A stretch of 64,000 bases of DNA from Bacillus halotolerans (GCF_001517105.1 NZ_LPVF01000012.1:1-64000); one strand, 5' to 3'. Positions 24,924 through 34,330 are shown, numbered from the stretch's first letter. Made by a program: numbers and translations. The notes: generated by a model from the letters alone, not told the origin.

Positions 24924-25655
24924 TTAATTGTTATTTCCAGGCTTGTACAAATACGGATCATGGTGCGCATCGTTGGATGTATTCAAATCGAGTGAGATGT
25001 CACCGCGGTCATTTAACGTGCCGAGCGTGACCAAAGACAGCTGTTTTGGGCTGTGTCCTTTTTCCTTAAGCTTTTCAAACAGCCAGCTTCGGTTTTTTTG
25101 AAGGTACTTCAAATTGTGATCAAGGATCTCGCCGTCCAATATGAGGGGTATCGGGATAAAGTTCCGTTCAGCCTCTATATTCAAATCCCGCACCTGCACT
25201 GCTCTCGCTTCTTCTGTCGGGATCACGCTTACTTCTCCCGTTTCTTCAATGATGGCAAGATCAATATCAGCCGGATCAGCATAGCCCTTTTCTCTCAGTT
25301 TTCCGAGCAGCTCATTGACGGTCAGCCTCTCTTTTTTGAGTCCACGCTCATCGATATCCCCGTTCCGGATTAACACTGTCGGACTGACCACCAGCAGCCA
25401 TCTCCACTTATTAGAAAGAGCAAGCTTGCTCATCAGAAGATAAAGCAATAAAAAGGCGCCTGCGTAATAAATAGACATCGGCAGCTTGGATGTGAGGATT
25501 GGCTCACTGATAATGGTTCCGATTGCGAAGGTCAAAAGCAAATCAAAATTGTTCATTTGTGACACGGCTTTTTTTCCGGCAAGCCGAAACAAAATATATG
25601 CAATCGAAAACACGATAACAGGCTTGAATAAAAATGCCCATACCATCCATAACAC
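24924..25655 (-). CDS. ykjA: YkjA, DUF421 (YetF-type) membrane protein
   Basis: A 243-residue protein with three N-terminal membrane helices (about 1-25, 35-55, 60-78) followed by two cytosolic DUF421 lobes. The family motif RNGDIDERGLKKERLTVNELL is visible, and SPTVLIRNG precedes it. Related YetF proteins are spore germination-associated or envelope stress proteins; the function of YkjA is unknown. The start is GTG at 25655 behind GGAGGG at 10-base spacing. It is divergent from ykzH. Confidence 0.88.
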   Translation of the reverse strand: MLWMVWAFLFKPVIVFSIAYILFRLAGKKAVSQMNNFDLLLTFAIGTIISEPILTSKLPMSIYYAGAFLLLYLLMSKLALSNKWRWLLVVSPTVLIRNGDIDERGLKKERLTVNELLGKLREKGYADPADIDLAIIEETGEVSVIPTEEARAVQVRDLNIEAERNFIPIPLILDGEILDHNLKYLQKNRSWLFEKLKEKGHSPKQLSLVTLGTLNDRGDISLDLNTSNDAHHDPYLYKPGNNN

Positions 25656-25812
25656 TGATCATTGCCCTCCATCCGCTAGTCATAATGAATATATTGTTCC
25701 CTGTAACTGAAACGCTATGCATATCCTACCTCTTCATCCAGCATCCAAATAGGCGAACGTGCAGAATGCAGGCACATAACATAGTAGAAAGTCATGTTAT
25801 TGGAGGGACAGC

Positions 25813-26037
25813 ATGAAACATCAGCATAAGAGTGCCAATTGGCAATATGAAAGCATACAGTCAAAATCCGCATCCTATCAGCCATACCATACAGCTGACA
25901 GGCTGGCCGGTTTAGAGCTTAAAATGGAGCATTTGATCAGAGCCATCGAGGTGAACAATGAATTGCTGAGAACGATTCAAGAGCAGCAAAATCGCGTATG
26001 CACAAATGGAGGCGGATCAGTCATTGTGCGGATGTAG
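25813..26037 (+). CDS. ykzH: YkzH, small conserved hypothetical protein
   Basis: A 74-residue basic protein. A His/Ser/Tyr-rich N-terminus is followed by a predicted amphipathic helix or coiled coil (about 30-58, LAGLELKMEHLIRAIEVNNELL) and a Gly-rich end. No signal peptide or membrane segment. The ATG follows TTGGAGGGACAGC. A 7-bp inverted repeat ATAACAT/ATGTTAT (25776-25800) ends just before the ribosome-binding site. It is flanked by its own terminator. Function unknown; symbol from position and size. Confidence 0.78.
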   Translation: MKHQHKSANWQYESIQSKSASYQPYHTADRLAGLELKMEHLIRAIEVNNELLRTIQEQQNRVCTNGGGSVIVRM

Positions 26038-26062
26038 AAGAAGGCGCGTCCGCCTTCTTCTA
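26038..26062 (+). terminator. ykzH terminator
   Basis: GAAGAAGGCG pairs with CGCCTTCTTC. Confidence 0.75.
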
Positions 26063-26070
26063 TTTACCTA

Positions 26071-26101
26071 AAAAAAGCCCTTCTCATATAGGAGAAGAGC
26101 T
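26071..26101 (-). terminator. hmp terminator
   Basis: GCTCTTCTCC pairs with GGAGAAGGGC (one mismatch), followed by seven T's on the minus strand. Confidence 0.85.
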
Positions 26102-26108
26102 GTGTGTA

Positions 26109-27311
26109 TTAAGAAATGGACTGTGCGATGCTTAATTGAGGACCGAACAGTTCGTAATGAATAGACTCTGGCGCTGATCCGAGCTCCGATACAAGCTTAT
26201 GCATTTGAGTGATAAATGACGGTGAACCGCAAATATAATAATCCGCATCTGTATTGGCGATCAGGCTTTTGAGAAACTGCTGGTTAATTTGGCCTTCATG
26301 AAATTGAATGTCACCCGCGCGGTCCTCTTCTGTCGGCTCGCGATACACAAATGCCGTTTTAACAGAAGAATGCTCTGATGCCTCTTCTGCTTCATCGCGC
26401 AGCGCGTGGTATTCACTATTTTTCGCGGCATGGATAAAGAGAATCTGCCGCTCAGGCTGTTTGGAAACAGACGTTTTTAGCATGCTGATCATCGGTGTGA
26501 TGCCAACTCCGGCACTAAGCAGAACGAGATCTTTGCGGGATGAAGAATCTAAAACAAAATCTCCTGCCGGTGCGCTGATTTCTAATGAATCCCCCTCATG
26601 CAGCCCTTCGTGTAAATAAGAAGACACAGCACCGTCTTTCTTAACTGAAATTCGATAGTAGTCTTTTCCCGGCATATCAGACAAGCTGTATTGACGGATA
26701 TGCGTATATTCAGAATCAGGAATCCGGACTTTGATGCTGATATACTGCCCTGCTTGAAATTCAGGTAACGGCTTGCCGTCTTCCGGTTTCAAATAGAAGG
26801 ATGTTATTTCTTTGCTTTCACGCACTTTTTTCGCAACGATGAAAGGCTTATACTCCTTCCATCCGCCAGTTTGGTGTTCCGCTTGTTCATACATTTCTTC
26901 TTCAATTCCGATAAAAGCGTCAGCTATAACTCCATACGCTTTCTCCCACGCCTGCATAATGTCAGGAGTCGCTGCATCTCCCAAAACATCTTTAATCGCA
27001 ATCAGCAAATATTTGCCGACAATCGGATAATGTTCAGGCTTAATACCGATACTGCGGTGTTTATGCCCGATTTGTTTGACGACCGGAATGATATTGCCAA
27101 GCTGGTCAATATTAGCTGCAGCTGCAATAACGGCATTCGCCAGGGCGGTACGCTGTGTTTTTTTCTTTTGGTTTGTTTGATTAAAAATGTTTAAAAGCTC
27201 AGGATGATCTTGGAACATGAGGTCGTAAAAACGTCCTGTAATGGATTCTCCGTGCTGCTGTAATACTGGTACAGTGCTTTTTATGATTTCGATTGTTTTG
27301 TTATCTAACAT
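26109..27311 (-). CDS. hmp: Hmp, flavohemoglobin (nitric oxide dioxygenase)
   Basis: A 400-residue enzyme that oxidises NO to nitrate with O2 and NAD(P)H. The globin domain (about 1-140) has the proximal His in VKQIGHKHRSIGI and YPIVGKYLL. The FAD domain (about 150-260) has RQYSLSDMPGKDYYRISVK. The NAD domain (about 265-395) has LSAGVGITPMISML and the C-terminal ELFGP. Two NsrR-like operators lie upstream. It should be induced by NO and oxygen limitation, as in 168, where ResDE also activates it. Confidence 0.96.
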   Translation of the reverse strand: MLDNKTIEIIKSTVPVLQQHGESITGRFYDLMFQDHPELLNIFNQTNQKKKTQRTALANAVIAAAANIDQLGNIIPVVKQIGHKHRSIGIKPEHYPIVGKYLLIAIKDVLGDAATPDIMQAWEKAYGVIADAFIGIEEEMYEQAEHQTGGWKEYKPFIVAKKVRESKEITSFYLKPEDGKPLPEFQAGQYISIKVRIPDSEYTHIRQYSLSDMPGKDYYRISVKKDGAVSSYLHEGLHEGDSLEISAPAGDFVLDSSSRKDLVLLSAGVGITPMISMLKTSVSKQPERQILFIHAAKNSEYHALRDEAEEASEHSSVKTAFVYREPTEEDRAGDIQFHEGQINQQFLKSLIANTDADYYICGSPSFITQMHKLVSELGSAPESIHYELFGPQLSIAQSIS

Positions 27312-27331
27312 CGTTTAACAACCCTTCCGAA

Positions 27332-27403
27332 AAGATGTATTTAAAATATATCTTTAAAATACATGATCCTGCCTTTAAAAGATATATTTAAAATGAATCT
27401 TTA
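27332..27403 (-). promoter_or_regulatory. hmp control region with two NsrR-like operators
   Basis: GATGTATTTAAAATATATC (27334-27352) and GATATATTTAAAATGAATC (27381-27399) are AT-rich near-palindromes of the NsrR type, 47 bp apart. They precede hmp, a known NsrR target in B. subtilis. Confidence 0.75.
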
Positions 27404-27522
27404 ATAAAGTTGTCACAAAATTATCAATTTAACGTGACAATTGTTGCTTTTTTATAGAATCCCCTAGCAAAAACGGACTAACCTCTGTAATGATCACCAT
27501 TAACAGTGAAATAATGGAAGGG

Positions 27523-27561
27523 ACAAAAAAACCCAAAACAACGTATGTTTTGGGTTTCATG
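27523..27561 (-). terminator. ykhA terminator
   Basis: AAACCCAAAACATA pairs with TTGTTTTGGGTTT, followed by T's, on the minus strand directly after the ykhA stop. Confidence 0.85.
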
Positions 27562-27562
27562 T

Positions 27563-28081
27563 TTACCAAGGCTTGTCTGTTCCAAGCGCATTTGCCAGCG
27601 CCTGACTGTGTTTTTTTCGGTTTTTCCGTTCACTGGCACGCTGAACCGCTGTGTTATGCAGCATGATTTCCTCTTCTGTTTCCGGTACAACTCTCGGCAC
27701 AGGCACCGGCTTGCCGTTTGAGTCTAATGCGACAAAGGTCAAAAAGGATGTCGCGGCGAGCTCCCGTTCACCAGTCATCAGATGCTCTTTGATGACTTTC
27801 ACAAACACCTCCATGGAAGATGTGCCGACCCAAGTCACATATGATTCCAAGCAGACAGACTCCCTTTGCCCGATCGGTTTCAGAAAATCGACAGAGTCCA
27901 TCGAAGCCGTTACCGTATCACGTCTGCAATGGCGCGCTGCGGAAATAGAGGCAATATCATCGATATAACTCATCAGTTTTCCGCCAAACAGCGTATTATG
28001 ATTGTTCGTATCGAGAGGGAATACCCTGCTGGTTTTCACAACCTTTGACTCTTTACAATATTTTGTTTCCTGTGCTTCCAT
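27563..28081 (-). CDS. ykhA: YkhA, acyl-CoA thioesterase
   Basis: A 172-residue hotdog-fold acyl-CoA hydrolase. The active-site region DTNNHNTLFGGKLMSYID is characteristic of the YciA/BFIT-like branch. Its substrates are likely medium to long acyl-CoAs. The ATG at 28081 follows GGGGAGAAAGGT; an in-frame start 15 codons upstream is rejected for lack of a ribosome-binding site. It is monocistronic and divergent from ykgA. Confidence 0.9.
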   Translation of the reverse strand: MEAQETKYCKESKVVKTSRVFPLDTNNHNTLFGGKLMSYIDDIASISAARHCRRDTVTASMDSVDFLKPIGQRESVCLESYVTWVGTSSMEVFVKVIKEHLMTGERELAATSFLTFVALDSNGKPVPVPRVVPETEEEIMLHNTAVQRASERKNRKKHSQALANALGTDKPW

Positions 28082-28269
28082 ACCTTTCTCCCCTTTGATG
28101 TCTGATCGATTAGTAAATGCACTCATATTCTCCTATTAAACAATATTCTCATCCATTTGTCTAAAATTTAAAATGATTTGTCTGTCAGGTTTTCTTTCTT
28201 AAATGTTTAATGATTTGGCTGACGAGGGAATAATATACGTATTCTTCACACGGTCAGGAGGAGAAACAA

Positions 28270-29130
28270 ATGGATGTATCTGTTCCAAAACATCAGCACA
28301 AAACGGTATGCCAAACTGAATATGACACCTTGAAGAAAGTTATTTTATGCAAACCCGAGCATATGACAATTAAGGACGTTATTAATGAAACCCAAAAACA
28401 TTTTGAAGAAGACAATATTCAGGTCAAAACCGCCAAAGAGCAGCACAAACGCTTAGTAGAAGAGCTCAGTTCACACAGCATTGAGGTCATCCTTTTGCCT
28501 GTTCAGCACGGACTGCCTGAGCAGGTATTTACCCGGGATATCGGTTTTGTCATCGGGGAAAAAGCCTTTCTTTCCAGCATGACTGAGCCCATTCGCCAAG
28601 GGGAAGAAGCTGTGATAAAAGAATTTTTCCACAATCAAGGGATTCCTTATACCCGGATGCTGGATACTAGCATTGAAGGCGGGGATGTCGTCATAGATGG
28701 CGATACCGTTTATGTCGGAATCAGCCAGCGCACGGACATCTCAGCGGTCGGCCAGCTGCAAGAAGAGCTTCCTGAATATACCATCATCCCAGTTCCGCTC
28801 CATGAAAAATTTCTGCATCTGGACTGCGTATTTAATATCATTTCTGAAAGCGAAGCATTAATCTACCCTGAAGCCCTTCCGCAGCAGGAAGTTGATATGC
28901 TGGCAGAGCGTTACAATCTCATTGAGGTACCCGAAAACGAACAATTTACACTTGGCACAAACGTCCTGTCTATCGGCAGAAAGACCATCATCAGCCTGCC
29001 GGGCAATCGTCATGTGAATCGTGAATTATCCAAAAGAGGCTATCACATCATCGAAATTGACTTGTCAGAAATTATCAAATCAGGCGGTTCCTTCAGATGC
29101 TGTACGATGCCGCTCATTCGAGGCGAATGA
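28270..29130 (+). CDS. ykgA: YkgA, dimethylarginine-dimethylaminohydrolase-like amidinotransferase-fold protein
   Basis: A 286-residue protein of the arginine-deiminase/DDAH superfamily. Visible active-site elements are FTRDIGFVIG (Asp), IEGGDVVIDG, the His in HLDCVFNII and the nucleophilic Cys near the end in GGSFRCCTMPL. It probably hydrolyses a guanidino or amidino substrate; the exact one is unknown. The ATG follows AGGAGGAGAAACAA. pgl follows after 89 bp on the same strand. Confidence 0.88.
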   Translation: MDVSVPKHQHKTVCQTEYDTLKKVILCKPEHMTIKDVINETQKHFEEDNIQVKTAKEQHKRLVEELSSHSIEVILLPVQHGLPEQVFTRDIGFVIGEKAFLSSMTEPIRQGEEAVIKEFFHNQGIPYTRMLDTSIEGGDVVIDGDTVYVGISQRTDISAVGQLQEELPEYTIIPVPLHEKFLHLDCVFNIISESEALIYPEALPQQEVDMLAERYNLIEVPENEQFTLGTNVLSIGRKTIISLPGNRHVNRELSKRGYHIIEIDLSEIIKSGGSFRCCTMPLIRGE

Positions 29131-29219
29131 AGAATATTCCCCTTTTTCATGTTTTGAACAGCGTATTTCTTTAAGATACGTTAATATAGAGATGACATCA
29201 TTTTTAAGGGGGAAATCGC

Positions 29220-30269
29220 ATGACAAAGTACATAGGATATGTCGGAACATATACAAAAGGCGGAAGTGAAGGCATTTATTCATTCGAGCTGGATACTGAG
29301 AAAAAAACACTCAGCGAGCCAAAGCTTGCCGCAAAGCTGGGAAACCCCACATATGTGACGCCGAATAAAGACAACACGATTCTTTATTCAATTGAAAAAG
29401 CAGACGGTAAAGGCGGTATTGCTGCCTATAAAATCGATAAAAACAGCGGTGAATTAACATTTCTGAATCATCAGTTAATCGATGGCCCATCGCCATGCCA
29501 CGTGAGCGTCGATGATCATCAGCAATTCGTATTGACAGCCAACTATCACAGCGGGAAGGTGCACGCTTTTCCGGTTCAACAAGACGGAGGTCTGCAATCT
29601 CCCGCTTCAGAAGCCGCCCATACAGGAAAGGGTCCGCATGAAAGACAGGAAAAGCCGCATACACACTATGCGGGCTTTACACCTGAACATAATTATGTCG
29701 TAGCGGTTGACTTAGGGACAGACAAGCTGTACACCTATAAGCTGAAAGACGGTGAATTAACTGAATCCGGAAGCCATTCCTTCGCTCCCGGTGCAGGCCC
29801 TCGTCATATCGCTTTTCACCCGAAAGAAAAATACGCATATGTCATGACAGAATTAAGCAATGAAGTGATTGCGCTTGAATACAATCCGACAGCCGGCGAA
29901 TTCAGAGAACTTCAAGTCGTCTCTGCCATCCCTGATGATTTTACAGATAACAGCCAGGGAAGCGCCATTCACGTCACTCAGGATGGGCGTTTTGTTTACG
30001 TTGCAAACCGCGGCCATGACAGCATCGCTGTGTTTGAAGTGAATCAATATTCAGGCGAGCTGGCATTTGTGGAAAGAGTATCGACTGAAGGAAACTGGCC
30101 TCGTGACTTTGTGCTGGATCCAACGGAGACCTTCCTCGTTGCTTCAAATGAAGAAACGGGCAATCTCGTATTGTTTGAAAGAGACACAGAGACAGGCCGG
30201 CTGACGCTGCTTCCTTCAATCGTTTCTGTCCCTTATCCGGTGTGCGTGAAATTTTTACAGCAATCATAA
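29220..30269 (+). CDS. pgl: Pgl (YkgB), 6-phosphogluconolactonase
   Basis: A 349-residue seven-bladed beta-propeller lactonase of the YbhE/cycloisomerase type. It hydrolyses 6-phosphogluconolactone in the oxidative pentose phosphate pathway. Repeated blade motifs are visible (YVGTYT at the start, GPSPCHVSVD, GPRHIAFHP, NWPRDFVLDP). Conserved Glu/Arg/His residues lie in GKGPHERQEKPHTH. The ATG at 29220 follows AAGGGGGAAATCGC. It ends in a bidirectional terminator shared with the ykf operon. Confidence 0.93.
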   Translation: MTKYIGYVGTYTKGGSEGIYSFELDTEKKTLSEPKLAAKLGNPTYVTPNKDNTILYSIEKADGKGGIAAYKIDKNSGELTFLNHQLIDGPSPCHVSVDDHQQFVLTANYHSGKVHAFPVQQDGGLQSPASEAAHTGKGPHERQEKPHTHYAGFTPEHNYVVAVDLGTDKLYTYKLKDGELTESGSHSFAPGAGPRHIAFHPKEKYAYVMTELSNEVIALEYNPTAGEFRELQVVSAIPDDFTDNSQGSAIHVTQDGRFVYVANRGHDSIAVFEVNQYSGELAFVERVSTEGNWPRDFVLDPTETFLVASNEETGNLVLFERDTETGRLTLLPSIVSVPYPVCVKFLQQS

Positions 30270-30271
30270 AA

Positions 30272-30307
30272 GAAAGCTGGCTCCCAACAACGGAGCCAGC
30301 TTTTTGT
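30272..30307 (+). terminator. Bidirectional terminator of pgl and the dpp-ykf operon
   Basis: AAAGCTGGCTCC pairs with GGAGCCAGCTTT, with A/T runs on both sides. Confidence 0.9.
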
Positions 30308-31291
30308 TTATCTCACCTTTTCTTTCGTTTCAGCATTTCGATATAAATGGCAGGCAACGAAACGGCCGGCTTCGATTTCTTGAAGCAAAGGGCGTGATTC
30401 TCCGCAGTCAGGCATCGCCTCCGGGCAGCGCGTCCGAAACACACAGCCGCTCGGCGGATGGACCGGACTCGGCAGCTCCCCTTTTAAAATGATGCGCTCA
30501 CGCTTGTCCTCTAATTCGGGGTCCGGAATCGGAATCGACGACAGCAGCGCCTTCGTATACGGGTGCAGCGGTTCACGATACAATGTGCCGCTATCTGTAA
30601 TTTCCATCATGTGGCCTAAGTACATAACGCCGATCCTGTCGCTGATATGCTTTACCATCGATAAATCATGGGCAATAAACAGAAATGTGAGCCCTTTTTC
30701 TTTTTGAAGCCGCTTCAGCAGGTTGACCACTTGCGCCTGAACCGACACATCAAGCGCAGAAATCGGTTCGTCCGCTACGATAAACTCCGGATTCAATGAA
30801 AGCGCTCTGGCAATCCCAATTCTCTGCCTTTGACCGCCGCTGAATTCATGCGGGTAACGGCTGCCGAAATCCGGGTGAAGCCCCACTGCCTCAAGCAGCT
30901 CGTCCACAACGAGAAGCCGCGCTTTATGGGTATTGTAAAGATTATGAATTTCCATCGGCTCTAGAATGATTTCTCGAACGGTCATCCGCGGATTGAGCGA
31001 TGCATAAGGGTCCTGAAAAATCATCTGCAGTTTGCGGTTAGAGGCAAACTGCTCTTTCTCACTGAGGGCGTGAAGATTTGTTCCGCGGTATTTGACGCTT
31101 CCTTCTGTGGGATGGTAAAGACGCATCAGCACTCTTCCCAAGGTTGATTTCCCGCAGCCGGATTCTCCGACAAGCCCGAACGTCTCCCCCTCATGAATCT
31201 GGAAGGTTACCCCGTCGACCGCTTTGACTGTTCGCTTTTTCCCTGCGTCAAAATGCATTTTCAGCTGACTGACCTCTAGCAGTGGTGTCAT
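30308..31291 (-). CDS. ykfD: YkfD, oligopeptide ABC transporter ATPase
   Basis: A 327-residue ABC ATPase of the OppF/DppF type. It shows Walker A GESGCGKSTL, signature FSGGQRQRIGIARAL, Walker B EFIVADEPISALD and the C-terminal oligopeptide-binding-type extension with CVFRTRCPEAMPDC cysteines (a probable Fe-S or metal motif). With DppD it probably powers murein-peptide uptake. It is last in the nine-gene dppA-ykfD operon. Confidence 0.93.
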   Translation of the reverse strand: MTPLLEVSQLKMHFDAGKKRTVKAVDGVTFQIHEGETFGLVGESGCGKSTLGRVLMRLYHPTEGSVKYRGTNLHALSEKEQFASNRKLQMIFQDPYASLNPRMTVREIILEPMEIHNLYNTHKARLLVVDELLEAVGLHPDFGSRYPHEFSGGQRQRIGIARALSLNPEFIVADEPISALDVSVQAQVVNLLKRLQKEKGLTFLFIAHDLSMVKHISDRIGVMYLGHMMEITDSGTLYREPLHPYTKALLSSIPIPDPELEDKRERIILKGELPSPVHPPSGCVFRTRCPEAMPDCGESRPLLQEIEAGRFVACHLYRNAETKEKVR

Positions 31292-31303
31292 GTGTCTCCC
31301 TCC

Positions 31304-32194
31304 TCATTCTGAAAAACAGCGGCGTGCCGCACAAAGCTCTTTTTCATATTCTGTATCTTTCAGCGTGATGATTTCGATCGATTTCCCTGTTTTAGGAGAA
31401 TGGAGCATTTTTCCGTCTCCTATGGACAGACCAACGTGATGAATTGCTCCTTTTCCTTCCTCATATGCAAAAAACAGCAGATCACCGGCACCGATGTCGT
31501 GAAGCGGCACTTCCTTCCCTGTTTTCGCCTGGTCTCCCGCATCTCGGGGAATCCTGTATCCATTTGCTTTAAATACGCTGTACATAAAACCAGAGCAGTC
31601 AAATCCAAACCCGCTTATACCTCCCCATAAATAAGGAAGCCCGAGAAAACTTGCCCCTGTCTGAATGATGTCTTCCGCCGTTCCTTTCTTATTCTGAACA
31701 AGCGCCGCATCAGTTTGTCGCAGGAGCCTATCTCCAAAAGGAGTCGCTACCTTGAAAAAGCCATTCTCTTCTTCAATCAGCGGCAGAGCAGTTAAGAAGC
31801 TCAGTTCAATTTCCTTATCTCCGGTATCCCCATATAAAAAAGCTGTTGGTTTGCTGATCGCCACGGTGTGATTCGATTGTGGGAGATTTGTGTTTTTCAG
31901 CTGGTTCTTTTTCATCCAGCCCGGATAACCGCGTTTATCCTTGCGGGATGACTGGCCGGGCACAACGACAGACACCCATTCATCCTGTTCTGCCGTGACC
32001 AGCACCTCCTCACCAAAGAGAACCTGCGTCTGAATCACATTATCTGTACATAACCCAAGCCGCTGATCATAGGTCATGCTCTTCAGCCATTCTCTGATCG
32101 ACACGGTCGGATCGAGCATGGTGTGATCAAATGGACGAGGAGTATCAGGTGCTGTCCATATGTTGGCAACTGCTGATATAACAGTATGGTTCAT
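31304..32194 (-). CDS. ykfC: YkfC, gamma-D-glutamyl-L-diamino-acid endopeptidase
   Basis: A 296-residue NlpC/P60 cysteine peptidase that cleaves between gamma-D-Glu and meso-diaminopimelate in murein peptides such as L-Ala-gamma-D-Glu-DAP. Two SH3b-like domains (about 1-160) precede the catalytic domain. In the catalytic domain, Cys is in GFDCSGFMYS, His in IHHVGLSIG and the third polar His in MLHSPKTG. No signal peptide is present, which fits cytosolic recycling. It overlaps ykfB by 4 bases. Confidence 0.94.
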   Translation of the reverse strand: MNHTVISAVANIWTAPDTPRPFDHTMLDPTVSIREWLKSMTYDQRLGLCTDNVIQTQVLFGEEVLVTAEQDEWVSVVVPGQSSRKDKRGYPGWMKKNQLKNTNLPQSNHTVAISKPTAFLYGDTGDKEIELSFLTALPLIEEENGFFKVATPFGDRLLRQTDAALVQNKKGTAEDIIQTGASFLGLPYLWGGISGFGFDCSGFMYSVFKANGYRIPRDAGDQAKTGKEVPLHDIGAGDLLFFAYEEGKGAIHHVGLSIGDGKMLHSPKTGKSIEIITLKDTEYEKELCAARRCFSE

Positions 32195-33291
32195 GTTTCC
32201 ATCCCTCCTTTCTGATACGCGACTCCGGTAATGCCAAGACCAGGTTTGTCAGGCATCGTAATCGTGCTGCCGCTGTAAATAATCCCGCCCTTGATCAAAT
32301 CCGTTTTCAGCATGAGCGGGGCGTCGAAATCAAAGCGGGTAATGTTTTTTTTGCTTGCCGCGAAATGCGCCGCAGCTGTTATGCCAAGCTTTGTTTCGAT
32401 CATGCTGCCGACCATGCACTCCACCCCGCAAATCTCAGCCATGGCATTGATTTTCTCTGCACCGCTGATTCCTCCTGCCTTCATCAATTTAATATTGATC
32501 AGGTCGGCGCTGCGGGTTTGAAGGACTTCGAATGCCTGTCGCGGAGTAAATACACTTTCATCAGCCATGATTAGGGTGTCCGTTGCATCCGTAACTTTCT
32601 TGAGCCCGGCAAGATCATCCTTATGGACAGGCTGCTCGACAAGCTCAATGTCCAGGCCTGCATCCTCCATTTTCCGAATGGCCGTTACCGCTTCTTTCGG
32701 CACCCATCCCTGATTGGCATCCAAACGCAGCTTTACCCCAGGCCCGACACGCTTTCTGATTTCTTGAATACGGGCGATATCTGTCTCAATGTCATCTCTG
32801 CCAACCTTTATTTTTAGCATTTGAAAGCCTTGTTTAAGAAAGCTCTCTGCATCCGCCGCCATTTCTTCAGGCGAGTTCACACTGACGGTGTAGTCCGTTT
32901 CAAGTGTGCTTCGATATCCGCCGAGCATGTGGTAAAGCGGCTGTCCGCTCACCTGCGCCCAGCCGTCGTATACAGCCATTTCTACAGCTGCTTTTGCGCT
33001 TTGATTCCCTTGCAGAAGATGCTGGATGTCATGCAGAATGGCCTCGCAGCCGGACAGTCTTCTTCCAAGCAGTGCCGGCTTTAAGACGTTGTGAATCGCA
33101 CTTTCAATACTGTCCATGCTGTCTCCGGTAATCACAATTGTCGGAGGCGCTTCTCCCCATCCGATTGCGCCATTATCATAAGTGATCGTTACGATAACAG
33201 ATTCAGCCGTATACACTGTGCGAAGCGCCGTTTTAAACGGCTTTGTCAGCGGCACGGCGACCCGTTTCGTGTCTATTTTTGTGATCTTCAT
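32191..33291 (-). CDS. ykfB: YkfB, L-Ala-D/L-Glu epimerase
   Basis: A 366-residue enolase-superfamily (MLE subgroup) enzyme that converts L-Ala-D-Glu to L-Ala-L-Glu during murein-peptide recycling. Catalytic lysines are in KIKVGRDD and INIKLMKAGG. Metal ligands are in RLDANQGW, ELVEQPV and MADESVF. The start overlaps the ykfA end and its end overlaps ykfC, so translation is coupled. Full length. Confidence 0.95.
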   Translation of the reverse strand: MKITKIDTKRVAVPLTKPFKTALRTVYTAESVIVTITYDNGAIGWGEAPPTIVITGDSMDSIESAIHNVLKPALLGRRLSGCEAILHDIQHLLQGNQSAKAAVEMAVYDGWAQVSGQPLYHMLGGYRSTLETDYTVSVNSPEEMAADAESFLKQGFQMLKIKVGRDDIETDIARIQEIRKRVGPGVKLRLDANQGWVPKEAVTAIRKMEDAGLDIELVEQPVHKDDLAGLKKVTDATDTLIMADESVFTPRQAFEVLQTRSADLINIKLMKAGGISGAEKINAMAEICGVECMVGSMIETKLGITAAAHFAASKKNITRFDFDAPLMLKTDLIKGGIIYSGSTITMPDKPGLGITGVAYQKGGMET

Positions 33292-34229
33292 ACTGAAAGC
33301 GCCCCTTCAGAAACGCCCGCCTCAATGACGACCGTTTTTTCGGCTGTATCCATGGCAGCGTGCGCACCGATCGGAACGGCAATACTCGGCGAACAGTGGC
33401 CGATCTTAAACCCTCTAAGAGCAGGCCTTCCGGCGGACACAATATAGTCTTCGAGCACCTGCTCAAGCGTCAAAGATTTCTCCCGCTTCACCGGGATGCA
33501 GTTATGAAAATCACAAACAAGAATACCGGCTGCGTCCGCCAGCTTCCCTGCCATTTTCAGCTGATTCAGCATCCGGTCAATTTGATACGGCTCTTCATCA
33601 ATATCTTCAATAAACAGGAGCTTTCCCCTCGTATCAATTTCAAACGGCGTGCCGAGTGTCGATGACAGCAAGGAAAGATTGCCGCCGACAAGCTCTCCTT
33701 CCGCTTTTCCCGGAAAAAGCACCGTTAGCGGAGAAAGCTTTTCTGTATAGGTGAATACTGTCTCTTGAAACAGCTGCTTATACGACGCTTTTGTCAGGGG
33801 ATGAACGTCTTCCAGGCCAATATCTGAGCTGAGCATCGGCCCGTGAAAAGTGACGAGGCCTGTGTTTTGATGGATGGCGGTATGTAAAAACGTAATATCA
33901 CTGTATCCCCAAAAGATTTTAGGATGTTTGCGGAGCAAGCTGTAATCAATGCCTGAAGCGATCCGTCCCGTGCCAAAGCCTCCGCATGCGCACAGCACCG
34001 CTTTCACCTCCTGGTCTTTGAACATCTCGTGCAGATCAGCCAGCCGCTCATCATCCTGTCCCGCTAAATAGCCGTGCTGGTTTTTCAGCGCCTTGCCCAG
34101 CTTTACCTGAAGACCGAGCTCCTCTAAAAATAAAAGCGCCGTTTCAAGCTTTTTCGGATCAGGCGGGCTTGCAGGTGCGATGACACCGACTGTATCGCCT
34201 TTTTTCAGTGCGTTCGGCTTGTGATTCAA
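33288..34229 (-). CDS. ykfA: YkfA, LD-carboxypeptidase
   Basis: A 313-residue S66-family serine peptidase related to LdcA and microcin-immunity protein MccF. The nucleophile lies in WGYSDITFLH, the catalytic Glu in FIEDIDEEPYQIDR and the His in FKIGHCSPS. It should trim the D-Ala or an amino acid from murein tetrapeptides in the cytosol. The start is TTG at 34229 behind AAGGGAG. It is followed by coupled ykfB and preceded by dppE after a 108-bp gap with a hairpin. Confidence 0.92.
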   Translation of the reverse strand: MNHKPNALKKGDTVGVIAPASPPDPKKLETALLFLEELGLQVKLGKALKNQHGYLAGQDDERLADLHEMFKDQEVKAVLCACGGFGTGRIASGIDYSLLRKHPKIFWGYSDITFLHTAIHQNTGLVTFHGPMLSSDIGLEDVHPLTKASYKQLFQETVFTYTEKLSPLTVLFPGKAEGELVGGNLSLLSSTLGTPFEIDTRGKLLFIEDIDEEPYQIDRMLNQLKMAGKLADAAGILVCDFHNCIPVKREKSLTLEQVLEDYIVSAGRPALRGFKIGHCSPSIAVPIGAHAAMDTAEKTVVIEAGVSEGALSV

Positions 34230-34286
34230 CTCCGATCAGCTCCCTTCATTTGCTCTGCACCCTACGTATACGTGAAAATAAGAGAA

Positions 34287-34330
34287 AAAATACCGCTCCT
34301 TCACATAAAAGAGAGCAGTATTTTCTCAAT
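34287..34330 (-). terminator. Intra-operon hairpin between dppE and ykfA
   Basis: GAAAATACTGCTC pairs with GAGCGGTATTTTTTC, followed by T's on the minus strand. It probably attenuates ykf expression relative to dpp rather than ending the operon. Confidence 0.65.

Noticed and set aside
27478-27690. 70-residue minus-strand frame downstream of and within ykhA
   Set aside because: It runs through the ykhA terminator hairpin and overlaps ykhA in another frame.
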